Shown here in pieces: positions 7,396-15,742 of a stretch of DNA of 64,000 nucleotides; positions within the stretch are counted from its first letter, which is position 1; each line of letters starts with the position of its first letter. Source of the stretch: Paenibacillus glycanilyticus (lineage in GTDB: Bacteria; Bacillota; Bacilli; Paenibacillales; Paenibacillaceae). The notes under the pieces were generated by a model. The model did no database searches. It saw only the letters and a list, made by a program, of their open reading frames with translations, and was not told the origin of the DNA. The stretch spans positions 170,295 through 234,294 of the forward strand of contig NZ_JAMBNP010000010.1 in assembly GCF_023715145.1 (NCBI RefSeq), given 5' to 3'. The position numbers and the translations under genes are program-made.

Positions 7396-8787
7396 ATGCA
7401 AAAGCGCGAACGAAACAAGTTTTCGCTATGGATGCTTGCATGGCCGATATTTATTGAATTATTCCTGCAATTTCTGTTGGGGGCAGCCGATACGCTGCAG
7501 GTCAGCCGGATCTCCGATGATGCGGTTGCCGTCGTTGGTTTCTCGACCCAGCTGTTCAGCGCCTTAATGACCCTATTCATGACCGTGGCGAGCGGGGCGG
7601 GCATTCTCATCGCGCAGCGAATTGGTTCCCAGAGACAAGAGGATGCCAGAACAATCGCCATTATGTCCGTAAAAATCAGCGCAATCATTGGACTTGTGAT
7701 CAGCGTGCCGTTATATCTATTCCCCGGTCAGATTGCTTCCGCGTTCCAGCTGCCGGATGAACTCATGTCGCTTGCCAAGACTTACATCTCTATTGTAGGC
7801 GGCGGGATGGTGCTGGTTGCGGTGATGGCCGCGCTCAGCAACGCGATTCGGAATACGGGCAATACGAAGGGCCCGATGTATACGGCCATTGGCATGAACA
7901 TCATTCATGTCGGGATGAACTATGCGTTTATTTTCGGCAAATTCGGCTTCCCGGAGTGGGGGCTTAGAGGGGTCGCGATCTCGACGGACATCAGCCGCCT
8001 GCTTGCGGTCATCGTGCTCCTGATGATGTTCCTTGGCGCCTTCGAGCGTCAGATTACCCTCCGTGACTTCAAGCTGTACGATAACAAGCTGTTTAAGGAG
8101 ATTCTGAAGATTGGCTGGCCGCTTGGCATTAATATGTCCTGCTGGGTCTTCTCTCAACTGCTCATCTACACGTACATCGCGAGGCTTGGCGCGATTGAGC
8201 TGTCGGCGCGTACGTATATGAATACATTGGAATCGTTCTGCTTCATGCTTGGTTATTCCCTGGCGCTTGCGCTTCAGATTCAGATCGCTCATCTGTACGG
8301 GGCGGGCAAGGTGCAGGATGCTTACAAGAACTCTTACCGTGCCTTATGGATCGGACTTGCGATCGTGACGGTGAACGCGCTGGTGCTGTATCTGATCGGC
8401 GGGAAAATCCTGAAGATCTTTACGGATAATCCGGAGATTATCGCGATGGGCGTATCGCTGCTTGGCATGAACCTGCTGCTGCAGCCGGGCAAAATGCTGA
8501 ACATGGGTCTTGGCAATGCGCTGAACGCCGTTGGCGACACTCGCTTTGTAATGTGGACCTCGGTTACTTCCATGACCTTGATCGCTACGGTTCTTTCTTA
8601 TATATTTGGTATAACTTTGGGTTGGGGACTCGTCGGTATTTATGCGTGCATGATCCTTGACGAATATATTCGCGGCTTATGGGTGCTCAGGCGCTGGAGA
8701 CAGAAGAAGTTCATGGAGAAGGGCCGGGGCACGGCGGCTCCCAGCACGCATAGCGGCGGCAGCAAAAGCGCTTCATTAGAAGCGTAA
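7396..8787 (+). CDS. MATE family multidrug/toxin exporter
   Basis: A 463-residue polytopic membrane protein with the twelve-helix MATE fold in two similar halves (for example PIFIELFLQFLLGAADTLQVS near residue 20 and GWPLGINMSCWVFSQ near 240). MATE proteins export cationic drugs or metabolites using a sodium or proton gradient. GGGAGG stands 9 bases before ATG 7396; an in-frame ATG 24 bases further up lacks a site. The C-terminal 30 residues are a polar, glycine- and serine-rich cytoplasmic tail. It is divergent from the AraC gene and followed 36 bases later by the IF-3-like gene, possibly one transcript. Confidence 0.93.
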   Translation: MQKRERNKFSLWMLAWPIFIELFLQFLLGAADTLQVSRISDDAVAVVGFSTQLFSALMTLFMTVASGAGILIAQRIGSQRQEDARTIAIMSVKISAIIGLVISVPLYLFPGQIASAFQLPDELMSLAKTYISIVGGGMVLVAVMAALSNAIRNTGNTKGPMYTAIGMNIIHVGMNYAFIFGKFGFPEWGLRGVAISTDISRLLAVIVLLMMFLGAFERQITLRDFKLYDNKLFKEILKIGWPLGINMSCWVFSQLLIYTYIARLGAIELSARTYMNTLESFCFMLGYSLALALQIQIAHLYGAGKVQDAYKNSYRALWIGLAIVTVNALVLYLIGGKILKIFTDNPEIIAMGVSLLGMNLLLQPGKMLNMGLGNALNAVGDTRFVMWTSVTSMTLIATVLSYIFGITLGWGLVGIYACMILDEYIRGLWVLRRWRQKKFMEKGRGTAAPSTHSGGSKSASLEA

Positions 8788-8823
8788 TAGACAGACAGAT
8801 AGCAGATGGGGGTTATACGATTT

Positions 8824-9312
8824 ATGTTAATTATGAATGAGAAGATAAAAGCAGCCGAGGTTCGCCTTACGGGTCTCGACGGAGAGCCGCTTGGGATCGT
8901 CTCGCGCGATGAGGCGCTTCAGATGGCGAAGCAGCTGAAGGTGGATCTCGTCTGCGAATCGTTGATGAGCAGTCCGCCGCCCTGCAAGCTGATTGTCCGC
9001 GGCGGCGCGAAGCAGCAGGCCAGCCAGCAGAAGCGGGCGGATAAGCTTCAAGGCCAGCCGGCGAAGGTGAAGGAGCTGCGGCTTGGCGTGGACATCGAGC
9101 AGCATGATTATGAGACGAAGCAGCGCCAGGTGGTGAAGCTTCTTGAGTCGGGCAACGCGGTTCAGCTGGTTATCCGCATTCAGGGCAAAGAGGGGCCGAA
9201 GGCGAAGGAGCTTCTGGAACAGCTTCTGACTGACCTGAGGCCATACGGCACGAAGCAGTCCGGCATTCAGCTCAGCGGCAAGCAGGCGGCCGTTCAAGTG
9301 AACCCGATTTAA
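8824..9312 (+). CDS. divergent paralogue of translation initiation factor IF-3
   Basis: A 162-residue protein with the IF-3 domain order. The N-domain starts MNEKIKAAEVRLTGLDGEPLG, and the C-domain has KVKELRLGVDIEQHDYETKQRQVVKLLESGNAVQLVIRIQGKE. Ordinary infC genes sit with rpmI-rplT, which are absent here. The usual linker (PPVARIMDYGKFRFEQQKK type) is replaced by PPPCKLIVRGGAKQQASQQKR, so the conserved YGKF/Y segment is missing. It is therefore probably a specialised second IF-3, not the housekeeping factor. ATG 8824 is preferred, with GGGGG 11 bases upstream; ATG 8806 and ATG 8833 are in frame alternatives. Confidence 0.85.
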   Translation: MLIMNEKIKAAEVRLTGLDGEPLGIVSRDEALQMAKQLKVDLVCESLMSSPPPCKLIVRGGAKQQASQQKRADKLQGQPAKVKELRLGVDIEQHDYETKQRQVVKLLESGNAVQLVIRIQGKEGPKAKELLEQLLTDLRPYGTKQSGIQLSGKQAAVQVNPI

Positions 9313-9352
9313 TTGACAGTCTTGCCCATCCCATATATGATAATGGTTATCA
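9313..9352 (+). promoter_or_regulatory. sigma-A promoter overlapped by a Fur box
   Basis: TTGACA (9313-9318), a 17-bp spacer and TATGAT (9336-9341) form the promoter. The sequence TGATAATGGTTATCA at 9338-9352 is a 7-1-7 inverted repeat matching the Bacillus Fur box in 14 of 15 positions, and it covers the -10 box. Iron-dependent repression of the ABC exporter downstream is inferred. Confidence 0.75.
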
Positions 9353-9470
9353 ACTAGCGTAAATGGCAGCGTCGTTCATAGGTTGAACGGCCTGCGTTTT
9401 GCTGTGAAATATAAGCCTGGTATATAGGAAACTTATACGACTTATATTTTTTAGAAAAAAGGAGAACGAA

Positions 9471-11189
9471 ATGCTTAAGAAGTTTTTTGCATACTATAGG
9501 CCTTATCGTAAATTGTTCCTGCTCGACTTCTGTTGCGCGGTTATCCTGGCTGTTCTGGAATTATGCTTCCCGCTCGCCGTCAGTCATGTTATCGATACGC
9601 TTCTTCCGGAAGGGAATCTGAAGTATATCATTGGCGCCTGCGCGATTCTGCTAGCGGTCTACCTGCTTAATACGTTCCTGTCCTTTGTTGTAACGTATTG
9701 GGGACATATGCTTGGGATTAATATTGAGACGGATATGCGCAAGAAGCTGTTCGAGCATGTTCAGAAGCTGAGCTTCCGTTTCTTCGACAATACGAAGACC
9801 GGCCATCTGATCTCTCGTATGACGAACGATTTGTTCGAGATCGGGGAAGTCGCGCATCATGGTCCGGAGGATATGTTCATTGCCGTGATGACCCTGATTG
9901 GCGCGTTTGGCATAATGGCGTACATTAACTTGCCGCTTACGGTGATGACGTTCATCGTCGTGCCGGTTATTATTCTGCTGGTGCTCTATTTCAACGGGAA
10001 AATGACAAAGGCTGCAGACCGCCTCTTCGGCGATATGGCGGACTTCAACGCCCGCGTAGAGGATACGGTTGGCGGTATCCGCGTCGTTCAAGCCTTCTCG
10101 AACGAGAAGCATGAGAGCAAGCTGTTCGAACACAACAACAGCCGGTTCCGTCTGGCGAAGCTGATCTCTTACAAAATCATCGGGATGAACTCGTCCATCA
10201 CCTACATGCTGATGAGACTCGTAACGCTGTTCGTCTTGCTTGCCGGGACATGGTTCGTTATTAACGGCGATCTGCAATACGGGGAATTCGTTGCGTTTGT
10301 CCTGATGACGAATATTTTCTTCAAGCCCATTGAGAAGATTAATGCCGTTATTGAAAGCTATCCGCGCGGTATCGCGGGCTTCCGCCGGTATGTGGAGCTG
10401 CTCGAGACCGAGCCGGACGTAGCGGATGCTCCAAATGCAAAGGACGTTGACCGTCTGCACGGCAATATTGAATACCGCAATGTGACGTTTGGTTATGAAG
10501 GCGAAGCGACGGTGCTCGAGAATATCAGCTTGTCGATCAAGGCGGGCGAGACCGTAGCCTTCGTAGGTCCATCCGGCGCCGGCAAGACAACGCTCTGCAG
10601 TCTGCTTCCGCGCTTCTATGAAGTCAGCGGAGGCGGAATCTCGGTCGACGGCCACGACATTCGCGATCTGAAGCTCGAATCGCTCCGCAAGCAGATCGGT
10701 ATCGTACAGCAGGATGTATTCCTGTTCGCCGGTACCATCCGCGAGAACATTGCTTACGGCAAGCTTGGCGCATCGGATGAGGATATTATGCAGGCCGCGC
10801 GCCGCGCAAGACTGGAAGAGTTCATTCAGTCCCAGCCTGACGGACTCGACACCGTCGTTGGGGAGCGGGGCGTGAAGCTGTCCGGCGGCCAGAAGCAGCG
10901 GATGGCGATTGCCCGCATGTTCCTCAAGAACCCGCCGATCCTTATCCTGGACGAGGCGACCTCGGCTCTTGATACCGAGACCGAGCAGGCGATTCAGCAG
11001 TCGCTCGCCGAGCTGTCCCAAGGCAGGACCACGCTTGTTATCGCGCATCGCCTGGCGACCATTAAGAACGCTGACCGCATCGTGGTCGTGACGGAGAACG
11101 GCATTACCGAGCAAGGCCGCCATGAGGAGCTTGTCGCAACGGGAGGCATCTACAGCCGCCTGCATCAAGCGCAATTTGGAGCGGTATAA
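9471..11189 (+). CDS. ABC exporter, fused membrane and ATPase domains
   Basis: A 572-residue half-size exporter. Six membrane helices fill residues 1-310, and the nucleotide-binding domain covers about 330-570 with Walker A GPSGAGKTT, Q-loop near GIVQQDVFLF, signature LSGGQKQR, Walker B ILILDEATSALD and the H-loop histidine in IAHR. It would act as a homodimer. AAAGGAG lies 7 bases before ATG 9471, after a leader of about 120 bases. The Fur box over its promoter suggests a role in iron limitation, for example export of a siderophore or its precursor, but no siderophore synthesis genes are in the window. It ends at a strong terminator. Confidence 0.93.
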   Translation: MLKKFFAYYRPYRKLFLLDFCCAVILAVLELCFPLAVSHVIDTLLPEGNLKYIIGACAILLAVYLLNTFLSFVVTYWGHMLGINIETDMRKKLFEHVQKLSFRFFDNTKTGHLISRMTNDLFEIGEVAHHGPEDMFIAVMTLIGAFGIMAYINLPLTVMTFIVVPVIILLVLYFNGKMTKAADRLFGDMADFNARVEDTVGGIRVVQAFSNEKHESKLFEHNNSRFRLAKLISYKIIGMNSSITYMLMRLVTLFVLLAGTWFVINGDLQYGEFVAFVLMTNIFFKPIEKINAVIESYPRGIAGFRRYVELLETEPDVADAPNAKDVDRLHGNIEYRNVTFGYEGEATVLENISLSIKAGETVAFVGPSGAGKTTLCSLLPRFYEVSGGGISVDGHDIRDLKLESLRKQIGIVQQDVFLFAGTIRENIAYGKLGASDEDIMQAARRARLEEFIQSQPDGLDTVVGERGVKLSGGQKQRMAIARMFLKNPPILILDEATSALDTETEQAIQQSLAELSQGRTTLVIAHRLATIKNADRIVVVTENGITEQGRHEELVATGGIYSRLHQAQFGAV

Positions 11190-11199
11190 GAAAGATACG

Positions 11200-11233
11200 A
11201 GAGGGCTTGCCTGCGGGCAGGCTCTTTTTTTTG
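11200..11233 (+). terminator. terminator after the ABC exporter gene
   Basis: GGCTTGCC and GGGCAGGC arms around TGC are followed by TCTTTTTTTT. Confidence 0.8.
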
Positions 11234-11369
11234 TCCGCACGGTTTGGCGAAGGTTGGGAGAAAGAGGCCTTCCACCCACAACTCATGCATTGACGGACCG
11301 GACACAAGCATAGTACATTGGTCACAGTTAACAAAATGTTAGGGCAAGAGATAGAGAGGAGAGGGCATA

Positions 11370-11840
11370 TTGTCGGCAACAGCTGTAAAAGAATTATCCC
11401 CGCTTGTAGCGGCTCTTGATTTGAAGCCTCATGTGGAGGGCGGATGGTACAAAGAGATTTGGAAGGCGAGCTTCGAAATTCCGCAGGAGGTGCTGGGCGA
11501 GCCGTATTCCGGACCGCGCTTTGCGGCGTCTTCGATTTATTTCCTGCTTCATCCCGGCGAGGAGTCGGATTGGCATACGGTTCTCTCGGATGAACTGTGG
11601 CTATGGCATTCCGGCAGCCCGCTATTGCTGACCCTGGGCGGTACGGAAGAGGACCCGGAGGTGCGCGAAGAGATTATTGTAGGCGGCGACGTTGCGAATG
11701 GCCAGCATCCGCAGGCGCTTGTTCCGGCAAGGGAATGGCAGAAGGCGCGTCCGCTGGGCGATGAGCCGGTTCTTGTATCTTGCATCGTAGCACCGGGCTT
11801 CCATTACGATGACTTCAAATTGATCGAACGTAAATTTTAA
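11370..11840 (+). CDS. DUF985-type cupin protein
   Basis: A 156-residue single-domain cupin. Family markers are LKPHVEGGWYKEIWKAS near residue 17, SSIYFLLHPGEESDWHTVLSDELWLWHSG near residue 50, and VAPGFHYDDFKL at the end. DUF985 proteins are widespread and often annotated only as cupins; an epimerase or isomerase role has been suggested but is not proven. The start is TTG 11370, supported by GAGGAGAGGG upstream. Its stop codon overlaps the start of the MFS gene by one base (TAATG), so the two are translationally coupled and likely functionally linked. Confidence 0.88.
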   Translation: MSATAVKELSPLVAALDLKPHVEGGWYKEIWKASFEIPQEVLGEPYSGPRFAASSIYFLLHPGEESDWHTVLSDELWLWHSGSPLLLTLGGTEEDPEVREEIIVGGDVANGQHPQALVPAREWQKARPLGDEPVLVSCIVAPGFHYDDFKLIERKF

Positions 11841-13051
11841 TGAGACCCGCTGAAAAGCTCTGGACGAAAAACTTCCTCCTGCTGGCGCTCTCTAACCTGT
11901 TCTTGTTCTTCGCAATCGAAATGCTGCTCCCTACGCTTCCGCTCTTCGCCGACGAGCAGGGGGGAAGCGGGTCGCAGATCGGCTTGCTGCTTGGAATCTT
12001 TACGTTCTCGGCCGTTGTATCCCGCCTTCTGATCGGAATCGGGCTAAGACGGTTCGGGAAGCAGAAGCTGCTCCTGATCGGCGTGGCGATCTGTCTAGTT
12101 GGCATGGCCGGCTATTACGCCGCCGCTTCGATCTCTGCCTTGTTGGCGCTGCGCATAGTGCACGGCTTTGGCTTCGGCATTGCGACAGCTCTGTACGGAA
12201 CATTGGTATCGGACGCTATCCCTGCCGCACGCCGCGGGGAAGGGATGGGGTACTTTGCGATGGGCAACGCGGTCTCCTTCTCGATCGGACCGATGCTTGG
12301 GTTATGGCTCTTGGAGCAATACGATTATGCCGGCTTGTTCGGAGCGGGAGTGATCTTCCTTGCCATCACGCTGGTACTGACCTTGCTCGTGCGGCCATCC
12401 CGTGCTCAAGCGGTAGAGATTGCCGCAGCGGAAGCGGCTGCCGCGGCAGAGCTTCATGCGGCAGGAGGGAAGCCATCGCCTTGGGCCGAGATTATCGAGC
12501 CGAAGGTATTGGTGCCTTCCATTCTTGGCTCGCTTGTTGGCTTTGCCTTCGGCGGCATGCTCAGCTTCGTGACCTTGTTCAGCAAGGACATTGGCATTGA
12601 GCAGACGGGTTACTTCTTCCTCGTCGTGGCGATCAGCGAGGTGCTGATCCGGTTCATAAGCGGTCCATTGTTCGACCGGAAGGGACCGTTCTGGGTATTG
12701 TTCCCCACGGCGATCCTATGTATAATCGGCTGCGTTATCTTGTACTATACCGATTCGATGGCGATGCTGCTGCTCGCCGGCGTGTTCTACGGCGCTGGCT
12801 TTGGCGCGATGTTCCCCGCCCTTCAGGCATGGGTCATCAACCTGGTACAGCCGGAACGCCGCGGTGTGGCAACGGCAACCTACTACAACTTCTTCGATAT
12901 CGGCATCGGGCTGGGTTCGATTCTGCTCGGGGTTCTAGTGTCGATGACGAATTACACGACCATGTTCCTGTTGTCGGGTATCTTATATGTGATTTATCTG
13001 GCTGTGTACTTCGTGTACCTGCGCCGCCAGCGCGCGCGGGCGCAAGGGTAA
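11840..13051 (+). CDS. MFS transporter
   Basis: A 403-residue transporter with twelve predicted membrane segments in two six-helix halves. A long alanine-rich cytoplasmic loop (residues about 190-215, AEAAAAAELHAAGG) lies between the halves. The substrate is unknown. ATG 11840 shares its A with the stop codon of the cupin gene, an arrangement typical of coupled translation. A terminator follows directly. Confidence 0.9.
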   Translation: MRPAEKLWTKNFLLLALSNLFLFFAIEMLLPTLPLFADEQGGSGSQIGLLLGIFTFSAVVSRLLIGIGLRRFGKQKLLLIGVAICLVGMAGYYAAASISALLALRIVHGFGFGIATALYGTLVSDAIPAARRGEGMGYFAMGNAVSFSIGPMLGLWLLEQYDYAGLFGAGVIFLAITLVLTLLVRPSRAQAVEIAAAEAAAAAELHAAGGKPSPWAEIIEPKVLVPSILGSLVGFAFGGMLSFVTLFSKDIGIEQTGYFFLVVAISEVLIRFISGPLFDRKGPFWVLFPTAILCIIGCVILYYTDSMAMLLLAGVFYGAGFGAMFPALQAWVINLVQPERRGVATATYYNFFDIGIGLGSILLGVLVSMTNYTTMFLLSGILYVIYLAVYFVYLRRQRARAQG

Positions 13052-13054
13052 TGG

Positions 13055-13088
13055 AAAAAGGCGGTGCCTCGGGCATCGCCTTTTGTGT
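13055..13088 (+). terminator. terminator after the MFS gene
   Basis: Arms AAAAGGCGGTGCC and GGCATCGCCTTTT around TCG, followed by GTGTTT. Confidence 0.8.
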
Positions 13089-13098
13089 TTGTGTTGGC

Positions 13099-13292
13099 TA
13101 GTACGTTGGATTCCGTCCAACGTACTATTGCTCCGTGGCCGGCTGCAGCTCGCTACATTGGATTTCCTCCAGTAACTTTCGCTGACAGGAGCAACATCCA
13201 GCCTAATTTAACTGATTTTGCTGGATGAAATCCAATGTAGCTTAAGTTAGTGGTCTGTGGAGCGCCAATTTGCTGGATGTAATCCAACGTAG
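13099..13292. repeat. cluster of four palindromic TACATTGGATT-type repeats
   Basis: 13099-13127 is a perfect 12-bp stem (TAGTACGTTGGA and its complement) with a 5-base loop. Related units with the core TAC(A/G)TTGGATT and TCCAGC occur at 13152-13174, 13220-13241 and 13272-13292. The second and third are in opposite orientation and could pair over about 21 bases. This fills most of the non-coding stretch after the MFS gene. It looks like a dispersed intergenic palindrome family; the function is unknown. Confidence 0.65.
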
Positions 13293-13348
13293 AAGGAGAG
13301 TGCAATTATCCTTCCTGCTATGCGCCACAGATTGACGTTGTTGGCGTT

Positions 13349-13530
13349 GCATGAAATGCAGGATATTAGCACCAAATAGGCGGCGCTGAAGAGATATGCT
13401 GTACGGATTGCATGATATCCTGCGCAATAATCCGCAATATTCCATTTGTATCCGAATATCCTGTATTTCGTGCAGGATAATGCGGACTACGGACGTCAAA
13501 CGCTCCATTATGCTGTATGGCGTGCGGCGT
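13349..13530. repeat. ATATCCTG-type intergenic repeat region (copy 1)
   Basis: Three hairpin-like units share the core ATATCCTG or its complement CAGGATAT (13349-13367, 13409-13430, 13453-13480). The segment 13453 to about 13530 is homologous to 29192-29270: GAATATCCTG, a variable loop, CAGGATA, then a stretch ending in CGC(T/G)CCATTAT(G/C)CTG. No coding signal was seen. It lies between the convergent MFS and 5'-nucleotidase genes. Confidence 0.6.
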
Positions 13531-13554
13531 ATGCGGCTGCCGACAAGCCGAGCA

Positions 13555-13591
13555 AAGCAAAGGGCTGTTCCCGCGGGAGCAGCCCTTTTGT
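13555..13591 (-). terminator. terminator of the 5'-nucleotidase gene
   Basis: Arms AAGGGCTGTTCCC and GGGAGCAGCCCTT form a long stem just downstream of the minus-strand stop at 13599. The flanks are T/A-rich on both sides, so it could work in both directions. Confidence 0.75.
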
Positions 13592-13598
13592 CTGCCTG

Positions 13599-15407
13599 CT
13601 AAGCAGCAGCGGGCAGCTTGATTTTCTGACCTGGATAGATCAGGTTCGGATTCTTGATATGGTTCAGGTCCTGAAGCTTCTGCCAGGTCGTGTTATGCTT
13701 CTTGGCGATTGCCCACAGGGTGTCGCCTGTCTTCACCACATAGACAGCGGGCTTCGCTGGTTCAGGTTTTACTGGAGGCTTTGGTTGTTCTGGCTTTGGA
13801 TCCGGTTTTGGCTGCTCCGGCTTCGGATCTGGCTTAGGCTGAACAACAACGGGAGTAGCTCCAGCCGTAATGCGGCCTTCTACCTTCGGATTAGCCGTAC
13901 CAAGCTTGGCAATATAGGCGATCAGCGCCTCGTCAAGCGATCCGTACATGCCGGCTTGCGGGTAAGGGCTGAACATCGTGTATTCGTCGCCGCCAGCGGC
14001 CATGAAGTCATTAGTCGCAAGCAGATAGTCGGCCTTCTCGTTCAGCGCTTTGCCGCCGACCGTGACGGAGTGAACGCGCTGGCCTTTTGGCTTCGCGGTA
14101 TCGATCTTGAATGTGATGCCGGATACCTGCGGGAAGCCGCCTTTCGAATTCGGATAATCGGATACGCCGGTCTCAAGAGCCGCTTTGATGTCGGCGCCTT
14201 TGACCTTCAGCGATACGATCTGATTGCCGAACGGCAATACGGTAATGATCTCGCCTTTCGTAATAGTGCCCGCATCGATGGAGGAGCGGATGCCTCCGCC
14301 GTTCGTGATCGCTGCATCGGCACCGGCTGCATCCCGGATCGCGTCGGCAACCAGATTGCCGAGATTGGTCTCGCTGGTGCGGACCTGATCGCGTTCGCCG
14401 TCCAGCTTCACGCTGGCCGTGCCTACTTCTTCAGCCAGAATGGCTTCCTGGCTCTTCTGGATAGAGGCTACGAAATCCGCGATTTCGGCGTTTGGCGCGA
14501 TAATTGCCGTTGTATCCTTGCTCTCGAGCTTCGCTTCCTTCTTCACGACCTTGCCGCCGTCTACCCACAGATCCACAACTCCGAGGTACTTCGTATATTC
14601 GCCGGCACTTGCGATCAAGGTGTTATGGTCGGCCTTCAGGCCATGCTCCAGCACCGTATGGCTGTGCCCGTCGATAAAGACGTCGATGCCGTCAACGGCT
14701 TTGACAATCTTGAGGCTTGTGTCGACGCTTGAGGCGTCTTGGCCGATATGACCCAGCGCCACGATAACGTCGGTTTTGTCCTCAAGCTCGTCCACAATAG
14801 CTTGAGCTTCCTTGGTTGGATCGGCGAAGTTAAGGCCTTCTACATTTTTCGGATGCGTCTTATAAGCAGTTTCCGGTGTCGTCAGGCCGAATATTCCGAC
14901 CTTCACGCCGTCAACCTCCTTGATGATATAAGGCTTAAATAAGGACGAATTGTCTTTGGCGACCTTAACGTTAGCGCTGAGGACCGGGAATTTCATCATG
15001 GATTCGAGTTCGAGGAGACGCTCGTATCCGTAATTGAATTCATGGTTGCCGGGCGTAAAAGCGTCATAGCCCATCTTGTTCATGACCTGAACAACGCTTT
15101 CCCCGCTCACTAGGGTGGCAAAGGTTGTCCCGTGCACCGCATCGCCTGCATCAAGCAGCAGCGTGTTTGGATTCGCCTTGCGGTAGCTGTCAATAATGCC
15201 GGCAAGCTTCGCATAGCCCATTTCTCCTGAAGTGCCCTCCACGGCGCGCGCATGGGTATCATTGGTATGCAGAAGCGTGATATGCTTGGCGGAAGCGGGC
15301 ACTGGCGTATCCTCCGCTGCGGCGGCCGTCGAGGCGGAAGCGGCAAGCACCGAGACGGCAAGCAGCATGGACGCAGCCCACTTCGTTTTTCTAAGCTTGG
15401 TAAGCAT
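13599..15407 (-). CDS. secreted 5'-nucleotidase/2',3'-cyclic phosphodiesterase with LysM
   Basis: A 602-residue exported enzyme that releases phosphate from extracellular nucleotides. In order it has a signal peptide (residues 1-31, cleavage near AAAA-ED); a metallophosphatase domain with metal-binding motifs HTNDTHA (about 47-53), DAGDAVHG, GNHEF and GHSHT; and the 5'-nucleotidase C-terminal domain (about 330-500) with NGGGIRSSI and AAGGDEYTMF. A repetitive proline-rich wall spacer (PKPDPKPEQP units) follows, then one LysM domain (last 45 residues) for binding peptidoglycan. It is divergent from deoR-deoC, which suits extracellular nucleotide scavenging feeding deoxynucleoside catabolism. 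Confidence 0.93.
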   Translation of the reverse strand: MLTKLRKTKWAASMLLAVSVLAASASTAAAAEDTPVPASAKHITLLHTNDTHARAVEGTSGEMGYAKLAGIIDSYRKANPNTLLLDAGDAVHGTTFATLVSGESVVQVMNKMGYDAFTPGNHEFNYGYERLLELESMMKFPVLSANVKVAKDNSSLFKPYIIKEVDGVKVGIFGLTTPETAYKTHPKNVEGLNFADPTKEAQAIVDELEDKTDVIVALGHIGQDASSVDTSLKIVKAVDGIDVFIDGHSHTVLEHGLKADHNTLIASAGEYTKYLGVVDLWVDGGKVVKKEAKLESKDTTAIIAPNAEIADFVASIQKSQEAILAEEVGTASVKLDGERDQVRTSETNLGNLVADAIRDAAGADAAITNGGGIRSSIDAGTITKGEIITVLPFGNQIVSLKVKGADIKAALETGVSDYPNSKGGFPQVSGITFKIDTAKPKGQRVHSVTVGGKALNEKADYLLATNDFMAAGGDEYTMFSPYPQAGMYGSLDEALIAYIAKLGTANPKVEGRITAGATPVVVQPKPDPKPEQPKPDPKPEQPKPPVKPEPAKPAVYVVKTGDTLWAIAKKHNTTWQKLQDLNHIKNPNLIYPGQKIKLPAAA

Positions 15408-15599
15408 CGTATCCCTCCACTGATTATTTTTCGTCTAACGCCTGTACGTATTCGTTGCTTTGACAGAGATCTCCTTTCAATCCCTTGTAAATTATCTGAA
15501 AATTTAGCAAATTAGTCCTGAAGTCCTTTCCGCTCGTCTTATTATCCAATGTTTCGACAACAGGCTTCTTTGTTTTGTGCACAAAAGAAAGGATGTGAC

Positions 15600-15617
15600 T
15601 TTGAACATATGTCCAAA
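15600..15617. promoter_or_regulatory. DeoR-type operator upstream of deoR
   Basis: TTTGAACATATGTCCAAA is an 18-bp palindrome with 16 symmetric bases. It resembles the Bacillus subtilis DeoR target with TTGAACA/TTCAA arms. A second half-site, TGAACATAT, lies at 15697-15705, so the promoter at 15642-15670 is flanked by two sites. Autoregulation through looping is inferred. Confidence 0.5.
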
Positions 15618-15641
15618 TTCGGCGTTAGTCATTTCGGGTTA

Positions 15642-15670
15642 TTGCCCTTGCGGGAAGGGGCACGTATAAT
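15642..15670 (+). promoter_or_regulatory. promoter of deoR-deoC
   Basis: TTGCCC (15642-15647), a 17-bp spacer and a perfect TATAAT (15665-15670), about 70 bases before the deoR start. Confidence 0.6.
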
Positions 15671-15742
15671 AGTCGTGAAATATTGTCACATTATAATGAA
15701 CATATTCTCATACCAAGGCAGCTCTGCGAGAGGGGAAGACGC

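Noticed and set aside
9651..11279. 542-codon minus-strand frame
   Set aside because: It is the complement of the ABC exporter gene, which carries all family motifs.
13446..14732. 428-codon plus-strand frame
   Set aside because: Antisense to the 5'-nucleotidase gene and starting in the repeat region; no ribosome site or domain.
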